Part shown: piece by piece, positions 16,734 through 23,206 of the stretch
How the letters are laid out: each line of letters begins with the position of its first letter
Position numbering within the stretch: position 1 is the first letter of the stretch
Assembly (NCBI RefSeq): GCF_009709615.1
Contig: NZ_WJYA01000007.1
Span: forward strand, 62,001-126,000
DNA length: 64,000 nucleotides
Reading direction: 5' to 3'
Source: Winogradskyella ouciana
GTDB lineage: Bacteria; Bacteroidota; Bacteroidia; Flavobacteriales; Flavobacteriaceae
Program-made: the position numbers and the translations under genes
Notes under the pieces: generated by a model
The model's database searches: none
What the model saw: the letters and a program-made list of their open reading frames with translations, nothing else
Told to the model about the DNA's origin: nothing

Positions 16734-17828
16734 TTAAAAATCTTCGATGTTTAATAAATCTTTTAGGCTATCAATGTCTAAATATGCTGTTCCTTTATCA
16801 AAAGTGACATAAAACAATAATCTTCCTCTACCCATTTCACGTCTAACACTCTTATGTTCTGGCTCTTCAACTTTATAAGCAACCTGATTGGTGTTTCTAG
16901 TATTAATTTTAATAGTGGTTTTATTTTGATTTTTTATGTCTTTGGAAATTTCATAATGTTCTCCCTCTTTGTCTGAATCAGTAATTAGAGATAAAATATT
17001 GCTAAAAGAAATTCCGTAAGATTTGTCAAAGAATACTTGAAAATAATAGTGAGGAACGTTAAATGTTTCAGCCCACTTGTAAACAACTTTTATATCTTCA
17101 ACTTTTGGTGTAATACTTAAATAGTCTCTTTTTTGGACGATTTTAATATGTTCTTTTAAGTCTTTGAATAATAAAGTTAATTGCTGTAACCTTTCTGTTG
17201 AGTTCCAACTTGGTCTTCTGAAAGTTATTGCATTTATGGTTTCCTCTGTTATACTTTTGAGTACTTCCAAATGAGGTTTCTTTTTTGGATGTTCGAACTC
17301 TTCTGCAAAGTCATTTATTAAAACATCCCTGATTTTTAATGCTTCTTTTAAATGATAATTGGTTCTTTCCTGCATTTCATTTTCATATTTATCAATCAGA
17401 AATGCACTTGAACGAATTTCAAGTCCTGCAATTGCTTTTTTTACGTACTCTGTTATTTTAGAGTGTGCAATTTTACTTATGTCGTAGCCAAGATTTTGGT
17501 CAAAATCCTCTTTTTTAAAAACTAATAAATCAGGTCGTTTTCCAATGGTATCAAGTTCGTCTTGAAAGTCGGTATAGAATTCATCAAATCCTGCATCACC
17601 TGCTATTAAATCATCAGATTTTCCGTATCGAACAGCAACGTAATTTCTTGAAGTTTCATTTATTGCTCTAAAAATTAAATCTTCTGCCCAATCTCCTTGT
17701 TCTTTGTTTGTAATAAAATTAGATGATGCCTGTGTTGGCGGTGAAGTTCTATCTCTTGGGATTGTAAAATCAACAATAGAAGTTGGAATAGATTTCGTTA
17801 TTTCTCTTAATTCTTCAAAGTAGGTCAT
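16734..17828 (-). CDS. Cassette 2: type II restriction endonuclease (AccI-like, tentative)
   Basis: 364 residues, sandwiched between a methylase and a controller gene. GKRPDLLVF (PD near residue 97) followed by [10 protein letters not shown] (about 135-144) looks like a PD-ExK type active site. C-terminal [20 protein letters not shown] is also reminiscent of the AccI family as I remember it, and the lengths of both enzymes fit that family. Family assignment is from memory. The ATG overlaps the controller stop by 4 bp. Confidence 0.7.
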   Translation of the reverse strand: MTYFEELREITKSIPTSIVDFTIPRDRTSPPTQASSNFITNKEQGDWAEDLIFRAINETSRNYVAVRYGKSDDLIAGDAGFDEFYTDFQDELDTIGKRPDLLVFKKEDFDQNLGYDISKIAHSKITEYVKKAIAGLEIRSSAFLIDKYENEMQERTNYHLKEALKIRDVLINDFAEEFEHPKKKPHLEVLKSITEETINAITFRRPSWNSTERLQQLTLLFKDLKEHIKIVQKRDYLSITPKVEDIKVVYKWAETFNVPHYYFQVFFDKSYGISFSNILSLITDSDKEGEHYEISKDIKNQNKTTIKINTRNTNQVAYKVEEPEHKSVRREMGRGRLLFYVTFDKGTAYLDIDSLKDLLNIEDF

Positions 17829-18118
17829 ATTGTTTTTCGATATTTTATTTCTTGTTCAGCAACTTTTAAAACATCAATTGCTTTTTTTTCATCTTTTATT
17901 AGGTCGTACACTTTGTTTGCTAACCATAGTGTTTCCAATTCTTCATATGAGTATTTGAAAAGTTTACTGATAGTTTTCAAATGTTCTTTTTTTAAGTTTT
18001 TTTGGTTTCTCTCTATTTTACTCAAATAAGCATCACCAACTTCTAACTTGTAAGCAAGTTCACGTTGTAACATTTGAGCTTCTTCTCGTAATTCTCTTAT
18101 TTTTTGTCCAATCGTCAT
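17825..18118 (-). CDS. Cassette 2: XRE-family controller protein of the R-M system
   Basis: 97 residues from the ATG at 18118; an in-frame ATG at 18151 would place the start inside the likely operator. The helix-turn-helix is [20 protein letters not shown] followed by [12 protein letters not shown]. It is the promoter-proximal gene of the operon, with its stop overlapping the endonuclease start (ATGA). Controller proteins of this kind delay endonuclease expression until the host DNA is methylated. Confidence 0.85.
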   Translation of the reverse strand: MTIGQKIRELREEAQMLQRELAYKLEVGDAYLSKIERNQKNLKKEHLKTISKLFKYSYEELETLWLANKVYDLIKDEKKAIDVLKVAEQEIKYRKTI

Positions 18119-18133
18119 TTTCCTTATTTTGAC

Positions 18134-18151
18134 TTGACCTAAATCAGTCAA
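18134..18151. promoter_or_regulatory. Candidate controller-protein operator (C-box-like)
   Basis: TTGAC and GTCAA are separated by 8 bases just upstream of the controller start, with a further TTGAC half-site next to it at 18129-18133. The position and dyad fit autoregulation by the XRE protein. No binding data. Confidence 0.4.
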
Positions 18152-18290
18152 ATTTAATAATTAATTTCGATTAATCGGTTTTCATTTAATTTTTTTTCGG
18201 GTGGTGGTGGGGAAGTGAAAGCTCTTTTTATTTTGTGAGGTACGAGCAAAATGAAATGTGCTTGAACGTGCGGTGGCGTTTTTTCAGCTT

Positions 18291-18426
18291 GCAGGTAACG
18301 GTTATGTATAAGGATAGTTGCGGGTTTGTATACGAGGATTTTCCGAAGGAAAATCAGACGTTACAAACAAGCAACGACCTTTGATTAAGCACTAAACCGC
18401 AATTATTTTTATACGGTGTTGGCAAC
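18291..18426. repeat. attC-like palindrome E2 (between cassettes 2 and 3)
   Basis: Boxes GCAGGTAAC (18291-18299) and GTTGGCAAC (18418-18426). Arms 18306-18323 and 18397-18414 pair at 15 of 18 positions and the other three are G.T on the + strand. The central part holds an internal hairpin, GATTTTCC/GGAAAATC. E2 is closest in sequence to E1. Confidence 0.85.
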
Positions 18427-18436
18427 TGGCTTTATT

Positions 18437-19195
18437 CTAAAATGCACCTAAATACCAAAGTCCATTTCGCTTAATCATTTTCATTTTCTCAAGTCGATTT
18501 GCACTTGCTCCAAATGCGAATTCAACTTCCGCTTTATCTCCATTAATTTTGGCTTTTCCAATTACTCGACCATTTTCAAATTCCCTTTTTAAATCCGCTT
18601 GTTTCTTTTCCATTAGCATTTCTGCATAACAAATTTGATTAACGTCAGAATCATTTTCTCCATAAGGGTCGCATAAATTTCTAAAATTTGAAAAATCTCC
18701 TTTTTTAGCAGACTCAAAAATGTATTTCATAACACTTGCTGGGTCTTTTTGGAAATCAAATGTTTTATGATATTCCAATTGAGCAATTTCATTTTTTATT
18801 TTTTCTCCATAGTCACGAATTTCACGAAGTTGAGTTTTCGCTTCTTGAAGTTGTTTCTCTTTAGTTGAAGAAGAACGTCCAATTTTGAATTGATTTATTT
18901 CTCTAATGTTCTGTTCAGCCTTTTCGATTGCTTGAGGTAATTTTTGAAGCATTAAATTCAATTCGGTAATTTTTTTTCTTTTACCAACGTTAACTTTTTG
19001 TTCGTGAATTTTGTTTAATTCCGCTTTTTTTTCTTTAACCTTATTTTCCTCTTCTTTTTTCGTTTTTTCTGCTAATTCAAGTTTGGTTTTTTCTAACTCA
19101 ATTTTGGCTTTTTCTAATTCTATTTCCTCTTTACTTTTTCCACAAGAGATTAAAATCAGAAGTGTAAATAAAACGAAAATGTAATTTTTAATCAT
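18437..19195 (-). CDS. Cassette 3: coiled-coil lipoprotein with DUF4878-like C-terminus
   Basis: 252 residues. Lipoprotein signal ending LLILISC, then about 100 residues of charged coiled coil (EEIELEKAKIELEKTKLELA), then a C-terminal domain with DPASVMKYIFESAKKGDFSN and KAEVEFAFGAS, ending in RNGLWYLGAF. The last part resembles the DUF4878/NTF2-like fold. Anchored in the periplasm. The stop lies 10 bp from the right box of E2. Confidence 0.75.
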   Translation of the reverse strand: MIKNYIFVLFTLLILISCGKSKEEIELEKAKIELEKTKLELAEKTKKEEENKVKEKKAELNKIHEQKVNVGKRKKITELNLMLQKLPQAIEKAEQNIREINQFKIGRSSSTKEKQLQEAKTQLREIRDYGEKIKNEIAQLEYHKTFDFQKDPASVMKYIFESAKKGDFSNFRNLCDPYGENDSDVNQICYAEMLMEKKQADLKREFENGRVIGKAKINGDKAEVEFAFGASANRLEKMKMIKRNGLWYLGAF

Positions 19196-19230
19196 ATTTT
19201 TAATTTTTAGTTAAGGTTTTTCTTCAGCTT

Positions 19231-19368
19231 GTTGCCAACGTGGTTGTGTATGGTTAGTTGCGTGGTTAAGCAACTAAGTTAACAAACAAATCACAGATAG
19301 AAAATTCCAGCGGAATTTTCGTAAGTCGGCAGTGACCAAGCAATTAATTATACACGGTGTTAGCACAC
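19231..19368. repeat. attC-like palindrome E3 (between cassettes 3 and 4)
   Basis: Boxes GTTGCCAAC (19231-19239) and GTTAGCACAC (19359-19368). Arms 19246-19261 and 19340-19355 pair at 13 of 16 positions and the other three are G.T on the + strand. An unpaired asymmetric spacer separates box and arm (6 bases left, 3 right). Internal hairpin GAAAATTCC/GGAATTTTC. Confidence 0.85.
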
Positions 19369-19373
19369 GTTTT

Positions 19374-19973
19374 TCATTCATTTTTAGATTCCATTTTCGG
19401 CATTGGTGGTGGCGGAATTTGCCTGAAATAGTCAAAGAAAACCTTTAATTCAATCGAATCATTAACTTCTTCCTTTATTTCATCAAAAACTCTTGTCAAA
19501 TTCACTAATACCTTTTCAAGTTCTTTTCCAGTTTTACTTGTATCTATTGTAACTTCGACTAATGCTTTATTAGGTGATTGCGCATATCGGAAATTCTCAT
19601 CTTTATTCAGATAGTGTTTTTTAAGAATTTGTTTCAATTCGGATATTGGAAAACCTTTTTCTTTTAAAATCGAGTCAGATGTTATTGGAAGTACATTCCG
19701 ATATTTTATTAATCCTCCATCATAAACGAATGGCGTAATTCGTTTTTTAATTCGACCATCATTAAATTCAATTGTTAGATATTCCCATTTTCCATAATAG
19801 CTTGCTACTTTATTTGTGATTTGGCGAAAATTTAAATCAGTAGTATCCAATCCAAATAATACAGCTCTTTCGGTAGAGAAATCAGGTGTAGATGGATAGT
19901 ATTGAATTTCAGTCGTTTCGTTTTCACAACTTAAAATCAATAAAATAGTCGATATGTATAATGCTTTTCTCAA
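19374..19973 (-). CDS. Cassette 4: lipoprotein of unknown function (TTG start)
   Basis: 199 residues. The only start that leaves a complete signal peptide (RKALYISTILLILSC) is a TTG at 19971-19973, 3 bp from the cassette box. The mature protein has EYLTIEFNDGRIKKRITPFV and ends in a proline-rich QIPPPPMPKMES tail. No domain recognised. The leader CATTTGAGAAAA is shared with cassette 1, where an ATG follows instead. Confidence 0.7.
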   Translation of the reverse strand: MRKALYISTILLILSCENETTEIQYYPSTPDFSTERAVLFGLDTTDLNFRQITNKVASYYGKWEYLTIEFNDGRIKKRITPFVYDGGLIKYRNVLPITSDSILKEKGFPISELKQILKKHYLNKDENFRYAQSPNKALVEVTIDTSKTGKELEKVLVNLTRVFDEIKEEVNDSIELKVFFDYFRQIPPPPMPKMESKNE

Positions 19974-19975
19974 AT

Positions 19976-20113
19976 GTGTGCTAACGTGTTTGTGTATGCT
20001 TTGATGCGTTGGTTTAGCGTAAATTTAGCAAATAAAAACTGAATAGAAAATCCGCGAGGATTTTCGTAAGTTGGCTAAAAGAAAGCAATAAAATATACAC
20101 GGTGTTAGCAAAT
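19976..20113. repeat. attC-like palindrome E4 (between cassettes 4 and 5)
   Basis: Boxes GTGTGCTAAC (19976-19985) and GTTAGCAAAT (20104-20113). Arms 19992-20007 and 20085-20100 pair at 12 of 16, with two further G.T wobbles and two true mismatches, so it is the least regular member. It carries the internal hairpin GAAAATCC-GCGA-GGATTTTC also found in E7. Confidence 0.85.
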
Positions 20114-20114
20114 G

Positions 20115-20630
20115 TTATTTTCCTTTGAAATAACTCAATTGTCTGTGAACAACTAAATCTTTTTGGTTTATCCATTCAGTTAAAGGTTCCAATTCAAATG
20201 TTTTTTCCGATAATTCATTTATTATCTCAACAGAATTATTTCCGAATTCATCTTCTTTCTGATTATAGAATTTAAAACCATATTTTTTTAATTCAGTATT
20301 TAATTCAATAATTTGTGTTTCTGATATTTTTAAATTACTAATTTTTCCAAATTCTTTTTCCTCTTTAAGATATAACGTATCCAAAATGTAATCAAAACCT
20401 TTGGCAACAACATTATCCCAATCCTCAACATAAATTTGATAATAGTTCCTTAATTTTCCATTTTTTTCACGCAAATTGAAAAATCCACATCCAACTGTTA
20501 TAGTGTCACAACCATTTTTCACAACTTCTCTTAATGAAATATCAAATTCTTTGTCAAAAGCGTTATAAGTTGGTGAAGGTTTACAACTATTCAGCGTTAT
20601 TAGAATTAAAAGAATAATACTTTTTTTCAT
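20115..20630 (-). CDS. Cassette 5: lipoprotein of unknown function
   Basis: 171 residues. Signal MKKSIILLILITLNSC, then a short mature protein with DTITVGCGFFNLREKNGKLR and a C-terminal PLTEWINQKDLVVHRQL. No domain recognised. The stop codon begins 1 bp after the cassette box (20104-20113), so almost no untranslated sequence is left on that side; the 5' side keeps an 84-bp leader. Confidence 0.75.
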   Translation of the reverse strand: MKKSIILLILITLNSCKPSPTYNAFDKEFDISLREVVKNGCDTITVGCGFFNLREKNGKLRNYYQIYVEDWDNVVAKGFDYILDTLYLKEEKEFGKISNLKISETQIIELNTELKKYGFKFYNQKEDEFGNNSVEIINELSEKTFELEPLTEWINQKDLVVHRQLSYFKGK

Positions 20631-20714
20631 TTATTAATTTTTCGTTTGTAAGAGAATTTTCAGTTTTTATAAATTCTATTTCTTTATTTAGCGAGTTTGA
20701 GTGGATTCCACAAT

Positions 20715-20852
20715 ATTTGCTAACGGTTTGTGTATGGTTTGTTGCGTTGGTTAGGTCACTAATTTAGCAAATAAAACTTGGCGATAGTTCAGCGCGAGGA
20801 TTTTCCGTTTAGGAAAATCAGAAGCAATGAACTATACACGTTGTTGCCCACA
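20715..20852. repeat. attC-like palindrome E5 (between cassettes 5 and 6)
   Basis: Boxes ATTTGCTAAC (20715-20724) and GTTGCCCACA (20843-20852). Arms 20730-20745 and 20824-20839 pair at 13 of 16 positions; the other three are G.T or T.G on the + strand. Internal hairpin GATTTTCC/GGAAAATC. Confidence 0.85.
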
Positions 20853-20853
20853 G

Positions 20854-21300
20854 TTATTTTTTCCTTTTTAACCATTCCGAAGTTGCTCTGTCAAAGAATT
20901 CATTCGTTTTTTCAGGGTTATCGTCCACATAAATTTTAAATTCAGAACCGTCTTTTTTAATTACTTTAATGTATGAAGCATAAGTCAAAGCGTTAGATAA
21001 ATCTTTTGTTATTAAGGTGTCAATTTCATTATATTCCGCAGAGTTAATTTCATTATTTTCTTTACGATTTTCAGTCCAATAAGAGGCGAGTCTTTGTTCC
21101 GAAATAAAATTTCCGCTTTTCTGATTTCCACCTTGAGATGCGAACAGTATTATTCGTTCATTATTATTTATTAATCCTAATTCACGAATATAATGTAAAT
21201 CCGCTTTTGATAATTCATTTCCGCTTTTAATTCCGCTATCACACGAAACTAATAATAACAGTGAAATTATAATAATATGAATCAGTTTAATCGGTTTCAT
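20854..21300 (-). CDS. Cassette 6: lipoprotein of unknown function
   Basis: 148 residues. Lipoprotein signal ending IIISLLLLVSC, then KADLHYIRELGLINNNERII and a C-terminal EFFDRATSEWLKRKK. No domain recognised. The start codon is only 5 bp from the cassette box (21306-21315) and the stop is 1 bp from the opposite box, so the cassette is almost all coding sequence. Confidence 0.75.
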   Translation of the reverse strand: MKPIKLIHIIIISLLLLVSCDSGIKSGNELSKADLHYIRELGLINNNERIILFASQGGNQKSGNFISEQRLASYWTENRKENNEINSAEYNEIDTLITKDLSNALTYASYIKVIKKDGSEFKIYVDDNPEKTNEFFDRATSEWLKRKK

Positions 21301-21305
21301 CTAAT

Positions 21306-21441
21306 TGTGGGCAACGTATTTGTATATGAATAGGCGTGATTTCCTACGGAAATCTGCCGTAACCAAACAAACAGAAAAATTGAATTAAAAATAAGATTAA
21401 CAAAGTTGCCAAACGCTTATTTATATACAGTGTTATGCAAC
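21306..21441. repeat. attC-like palindrome E6 (between cassettes 6 and 7)
   Basis: Boxes TGTGGGCAAC (21306-21315) and GTTATGCAAC (21432-21441). Arms 21322-21337 and 21413-21428 pair at 14 of 16 positions and the other two are G.T on the + strand. Internal hairpin GATTTCC/GGAAATC. The centre differs from E3-E5 and E7. Confidence 0.85.
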
Positions 21442-21458
21442 GTTTTTTACTAAACATT

Positions 21459-21833
21459 ATGAGAGCACAAGACCTTTTAAAAAAGACCAAAGCCGAACTG
21501 ATAGAACTCTATCAAGAAAAAGACAGAAAGTATAATGAATTACTTGAACAGCAAGCACACATTAAACGTAGTTATGAAAATGAACTTGATAGAGTTTGTA
21601 AGCAAAAAAACACTATGACTAAATTTTATGAAATGCAGCACATAGAGAATCTATCTGATATGAAAGCCTTAAAAGATATGCTATTGCCTTTCTCTGAAGA
21701 AAACATGACACATAGAGAAAAATCTTATCTATCCAGAAAGTTTCAAAACATCATTAACATTAAGATTAAAAACAAAATTGATTATTTACACAGAAGTATA
21801 GATTTTTCTGATGATGACGATTTGCCTTTCTAA
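21459..21833 (+). CDS. Cassette 7: small coiled-coil protein, opposite orientation
   Basis: 124 residues from the ATG at 21459. An in-frame ATG at 21435 lies inside the cassette box and would add MQRFLLNI; which one is used is open. Charged helical protein (ELIELYQEKDRKYNELLEQQ, KNKIDYLHRSIDFSDDDDLP) with no signal peptide, likely cytoplasmic. It is the only cassette gene on the + strand. Its stop lies 2 bp before the closing box. Confidence 0.7.
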   Translation: MRAQDLLKKTKAELIELYQEKDRKYNELLEQQAHIKRSYENELDRVCKQKNTMTKFYEMQHIENLSDMKALKDMLLPFSEENMTHREKSYLSRKFQNIINIKIKNKIDYLHRSIDFSDDDDLPF

Positions 21834-21835
21834 AT

Positions 21836-21972
21836 GTTGCATAACGTGTTTGTATAAGATTAGTTGCGTTGTTTAAGCAACTAATTTAGCAAATACAAAC
21901 CGAATAGAAAATCCGCGAGGATTTTCGTAAGTATGCTTGTAGTAGCAATTAATTTTATACGTTGTTGGCAAC
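21836..21972. repeat. attC-like palindrome E7 (between cassettes 7 and 8)
   Basis: Boxes GTTGCATAAC (21836-21845) and GTTGGCAAC (21964-21972). Arms 21852-21867 and 21945-21960 pair at 14 of 16 positions and the other two are G.T on the + strand. Internal hairpin GAAAATCC-GCGA-GGATTTTC as in E4. The stop codon of cassette 8 lies inside the right arm. Confidence 0.85.
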
Positions 21973-22722
21973 TGGTTTTTTTTCATAGATTAATCTTTTT
22001 CCACAAGATTCGATTGAGCCAATTCCTCTTTGGAAACATTCTGACAGTAATTCAAGGTCATTCGTATATTCCATTGCTTTTTCGAGTAATTCTTTTTCTT
22101 TATCTGTCCAACTTTCGTAGGCTCTAAAGTGTCTTACTCTTGCATTAACAATATATTCCGATAAATCCTCTGTTTTTAAAATTCCGATTTCGTTTATTTT
22201 GTTTTTTAATTGTTCAATCGCTTTTTCTGTCAGATTGTTAAATTTATCTTTTTGGAAAAAGTCAATATCTTTCCAAGGTTGCGGTTTTCTTTCTTTTTTT
22301 ACTTTTCCGTGAAGTGAATAACCGTTTTCAATTAAATAATGCTTAAAAAATTTATGTAAATCTTGTTTCGTGTAGTAGCCAAAATATTTTCCGTACAATT
22401 CATTTGAGTTCAAAATCGGAAATTCAAACTCTTTAGATTTCAAGAAGAAATGAGTTAAACGACTATAAGTTGGATTATATTCAACACTTTGAAATAGTTT
22501 AATCGTTTTGTCAATTTCCTCTTTAGTTATATTTAATTCAGTTTTTTGAGGTTGGTTTTCAGTCGAGCGATTAATTCTTTCCAATTCGGAAATTGCTTTT
22601 TCCAATGCTCGTATTACATCTCTTTCATTTAAGACACTATCATTTTCAATCAATTCGCCTGTTTGCGGTGAACATCCTGAAGCCAATGCTTCTAAAATTT
22701 CTATTGCTCTGTCAATTTTCAT
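21955..22722 (-). CDS. Cassette 8: protein with TGE-type N-terminus and Myb-like C-terminus
   Basis: 255 residues. The N-terminus (RAIEILEALASGCSPQTGEL ... ERDVIRALEKAI) resembles a module I have seen at the N-terminus of helicase-associated proteins. The C-terminus (YESWTDKEKELLEKAMEY ... CFQRGIGSIESCGKRL) looks like a Myb/SANT-type DNA-binding helix bundle. Cytoplasmic. The last codons (PVANNV) and the stop are encoded by the cassette box and the E7 arm, so the C-terminus depends on which palindrome is joined. Confidence 0.65.
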   Translation of the reverse strand: MKIDRAIEILEALASGCSPQTGELIENDSVLNERDVIRALEKAISELERINRSTENQPQKTELNITKEEIDKTIKLFQSVEYNPTYSRLTHFFLKSKEFEFPILNSNELYGKYFGYYTKQDLHKFFKHYLIENGYSLHGKVKKERKPQPWKDIDFFQKDKFNNLTEKAIEQLKNKINEIGILKTEDLSEYIVNARVRHFRAYESWTDKEKELLEKAMEYTNDLELLSECFQRGIGSIESCGKRLIYEKKPVANNV

Positions 22723-22748
22723 AATGTTGCTCTAAACTTGTTGCCAAC

Positions 22749-22849
22749 TCGTTATATCCAAACAAATATATGGATTTATCGGGTTATTTGTCGGGATAAG
22801 AGAACATTTGGGGTTGTCTTATCCGTTTAGTTTAAAACAGCTTTTACTT
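22749..22849. other. Right edge of the cassette array without a complete palindrome
   Basis: No gene. After the closing box of cassette 8 (22740-22748) the expected palindrome is missing: no left arm and no ATACACGGT right arm follow. A different dyad, GGATAAGA (22794-22801) and TCTTATCC (22817-22824), lies before the next gene. This is either a decayed last site or the point where the array meets the ancestral chromosome. Confidence 0.45.
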
Positions 22850-23206
22850 TTAGTTTTTACTTAAAACCAAACTCAACTGCTTCCCTAAAATCGCAGCAAT
22901 ACCAGCAGCCAATCCACCTATAATACCTGTAACCAACATCAACGCATAAGGGTTGCCTCCTAAAGACAAAAGAACCGCTATGCGCTTAGCTAAAGTATAA
23001 TCATTACCACTGCTCAGCATTAAACTATAGACGGCCCAAAACAAAAGGATGGCTAAAAATGGTACAAAAAACACAGCTGCTTTTTTTAATGGTATAAACA
23101 ATGCGGTTGCCAATGCTGCTGTCATTATAGACCACCAAGGTAAAAAAAGAGATAATAATAATGCTAATACAAGTGTGGCTATAAAGTTGAGTAGGTTCTT
23201 ATTCAT
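22850..23206 (-). CDS. Small multi-pass membrane protein, unknown
   Basis: 118 residues with about four predicted hydrophobic helices (FIATLVLALLLSLFLPWWSI, AVFFVPFLAILLFWAVYSLM, YALMLVTGIIGGLAAGIAAI). No named family recognised. The ATG overlaps the acylase stop by 8 bp, so it is translationally coupled to the penicillin-acylase-like gene upstream. Confidence 0.75.
   Translation of the reverse strand: MNKNLLNFIATLVLALLLSLFLPWWSIMTAALATALFIPLKKAAVFFVPFLAILLFWAVYSLMLSSGNDYTLAKRIAVLLSLGGNPYALMLVTGIIGGLAAGIAAILGKQLSLVLSKN

Larger units (their letters stand above)
14305..22748 (-). mobile_element. Integron-like gene-cassette array without an integrase (eight cassettes, seven attC-like palindromes)
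   Basis: Eight cassettes are bounded by paired boxes that are exact inverted copies within a cassette but differ between cassettes: GTTGTAGCAC 14305/14929; GTTACCTGC 15057/18291; GTTGGCAAC 18418/19231; GTTAGCACAC 19359/19976; GTTAGCAAAT 20104/20715; GTTGCCCACA 20843/21306; GTTATGCAAC 21432/21836; GTTGGCAAC 21964/22740. Between cassettes lie imperfect palindromes of 136-138 bp that share arms and an internal hairpin. In integrons the two core sites of one cassette are complementary because they meet when the cassette is circular, and the same rule holds here. Seven of eight cassettes read on the - strand. The flanking bases do not fit the strict RYYYAAC/GTTRRRY core beyond AAC/GTT, and no integrase gene is in view, so the relation to classical integrons is inferred. 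Confidence 0.75.

Noticed and set aside
14305..22748. CRISPR array
   Set aside because: The repeats are long imperfect palindromes separated by whole genes of 0.4-3.2 kb, and no cas genes are present.
14305..22748. Insertion sequence or MITE explanation for the palindromes
   Set aside because: No transposase and no target duplication is seen; above all the terminal boxes match across the gene and not across the repeat.
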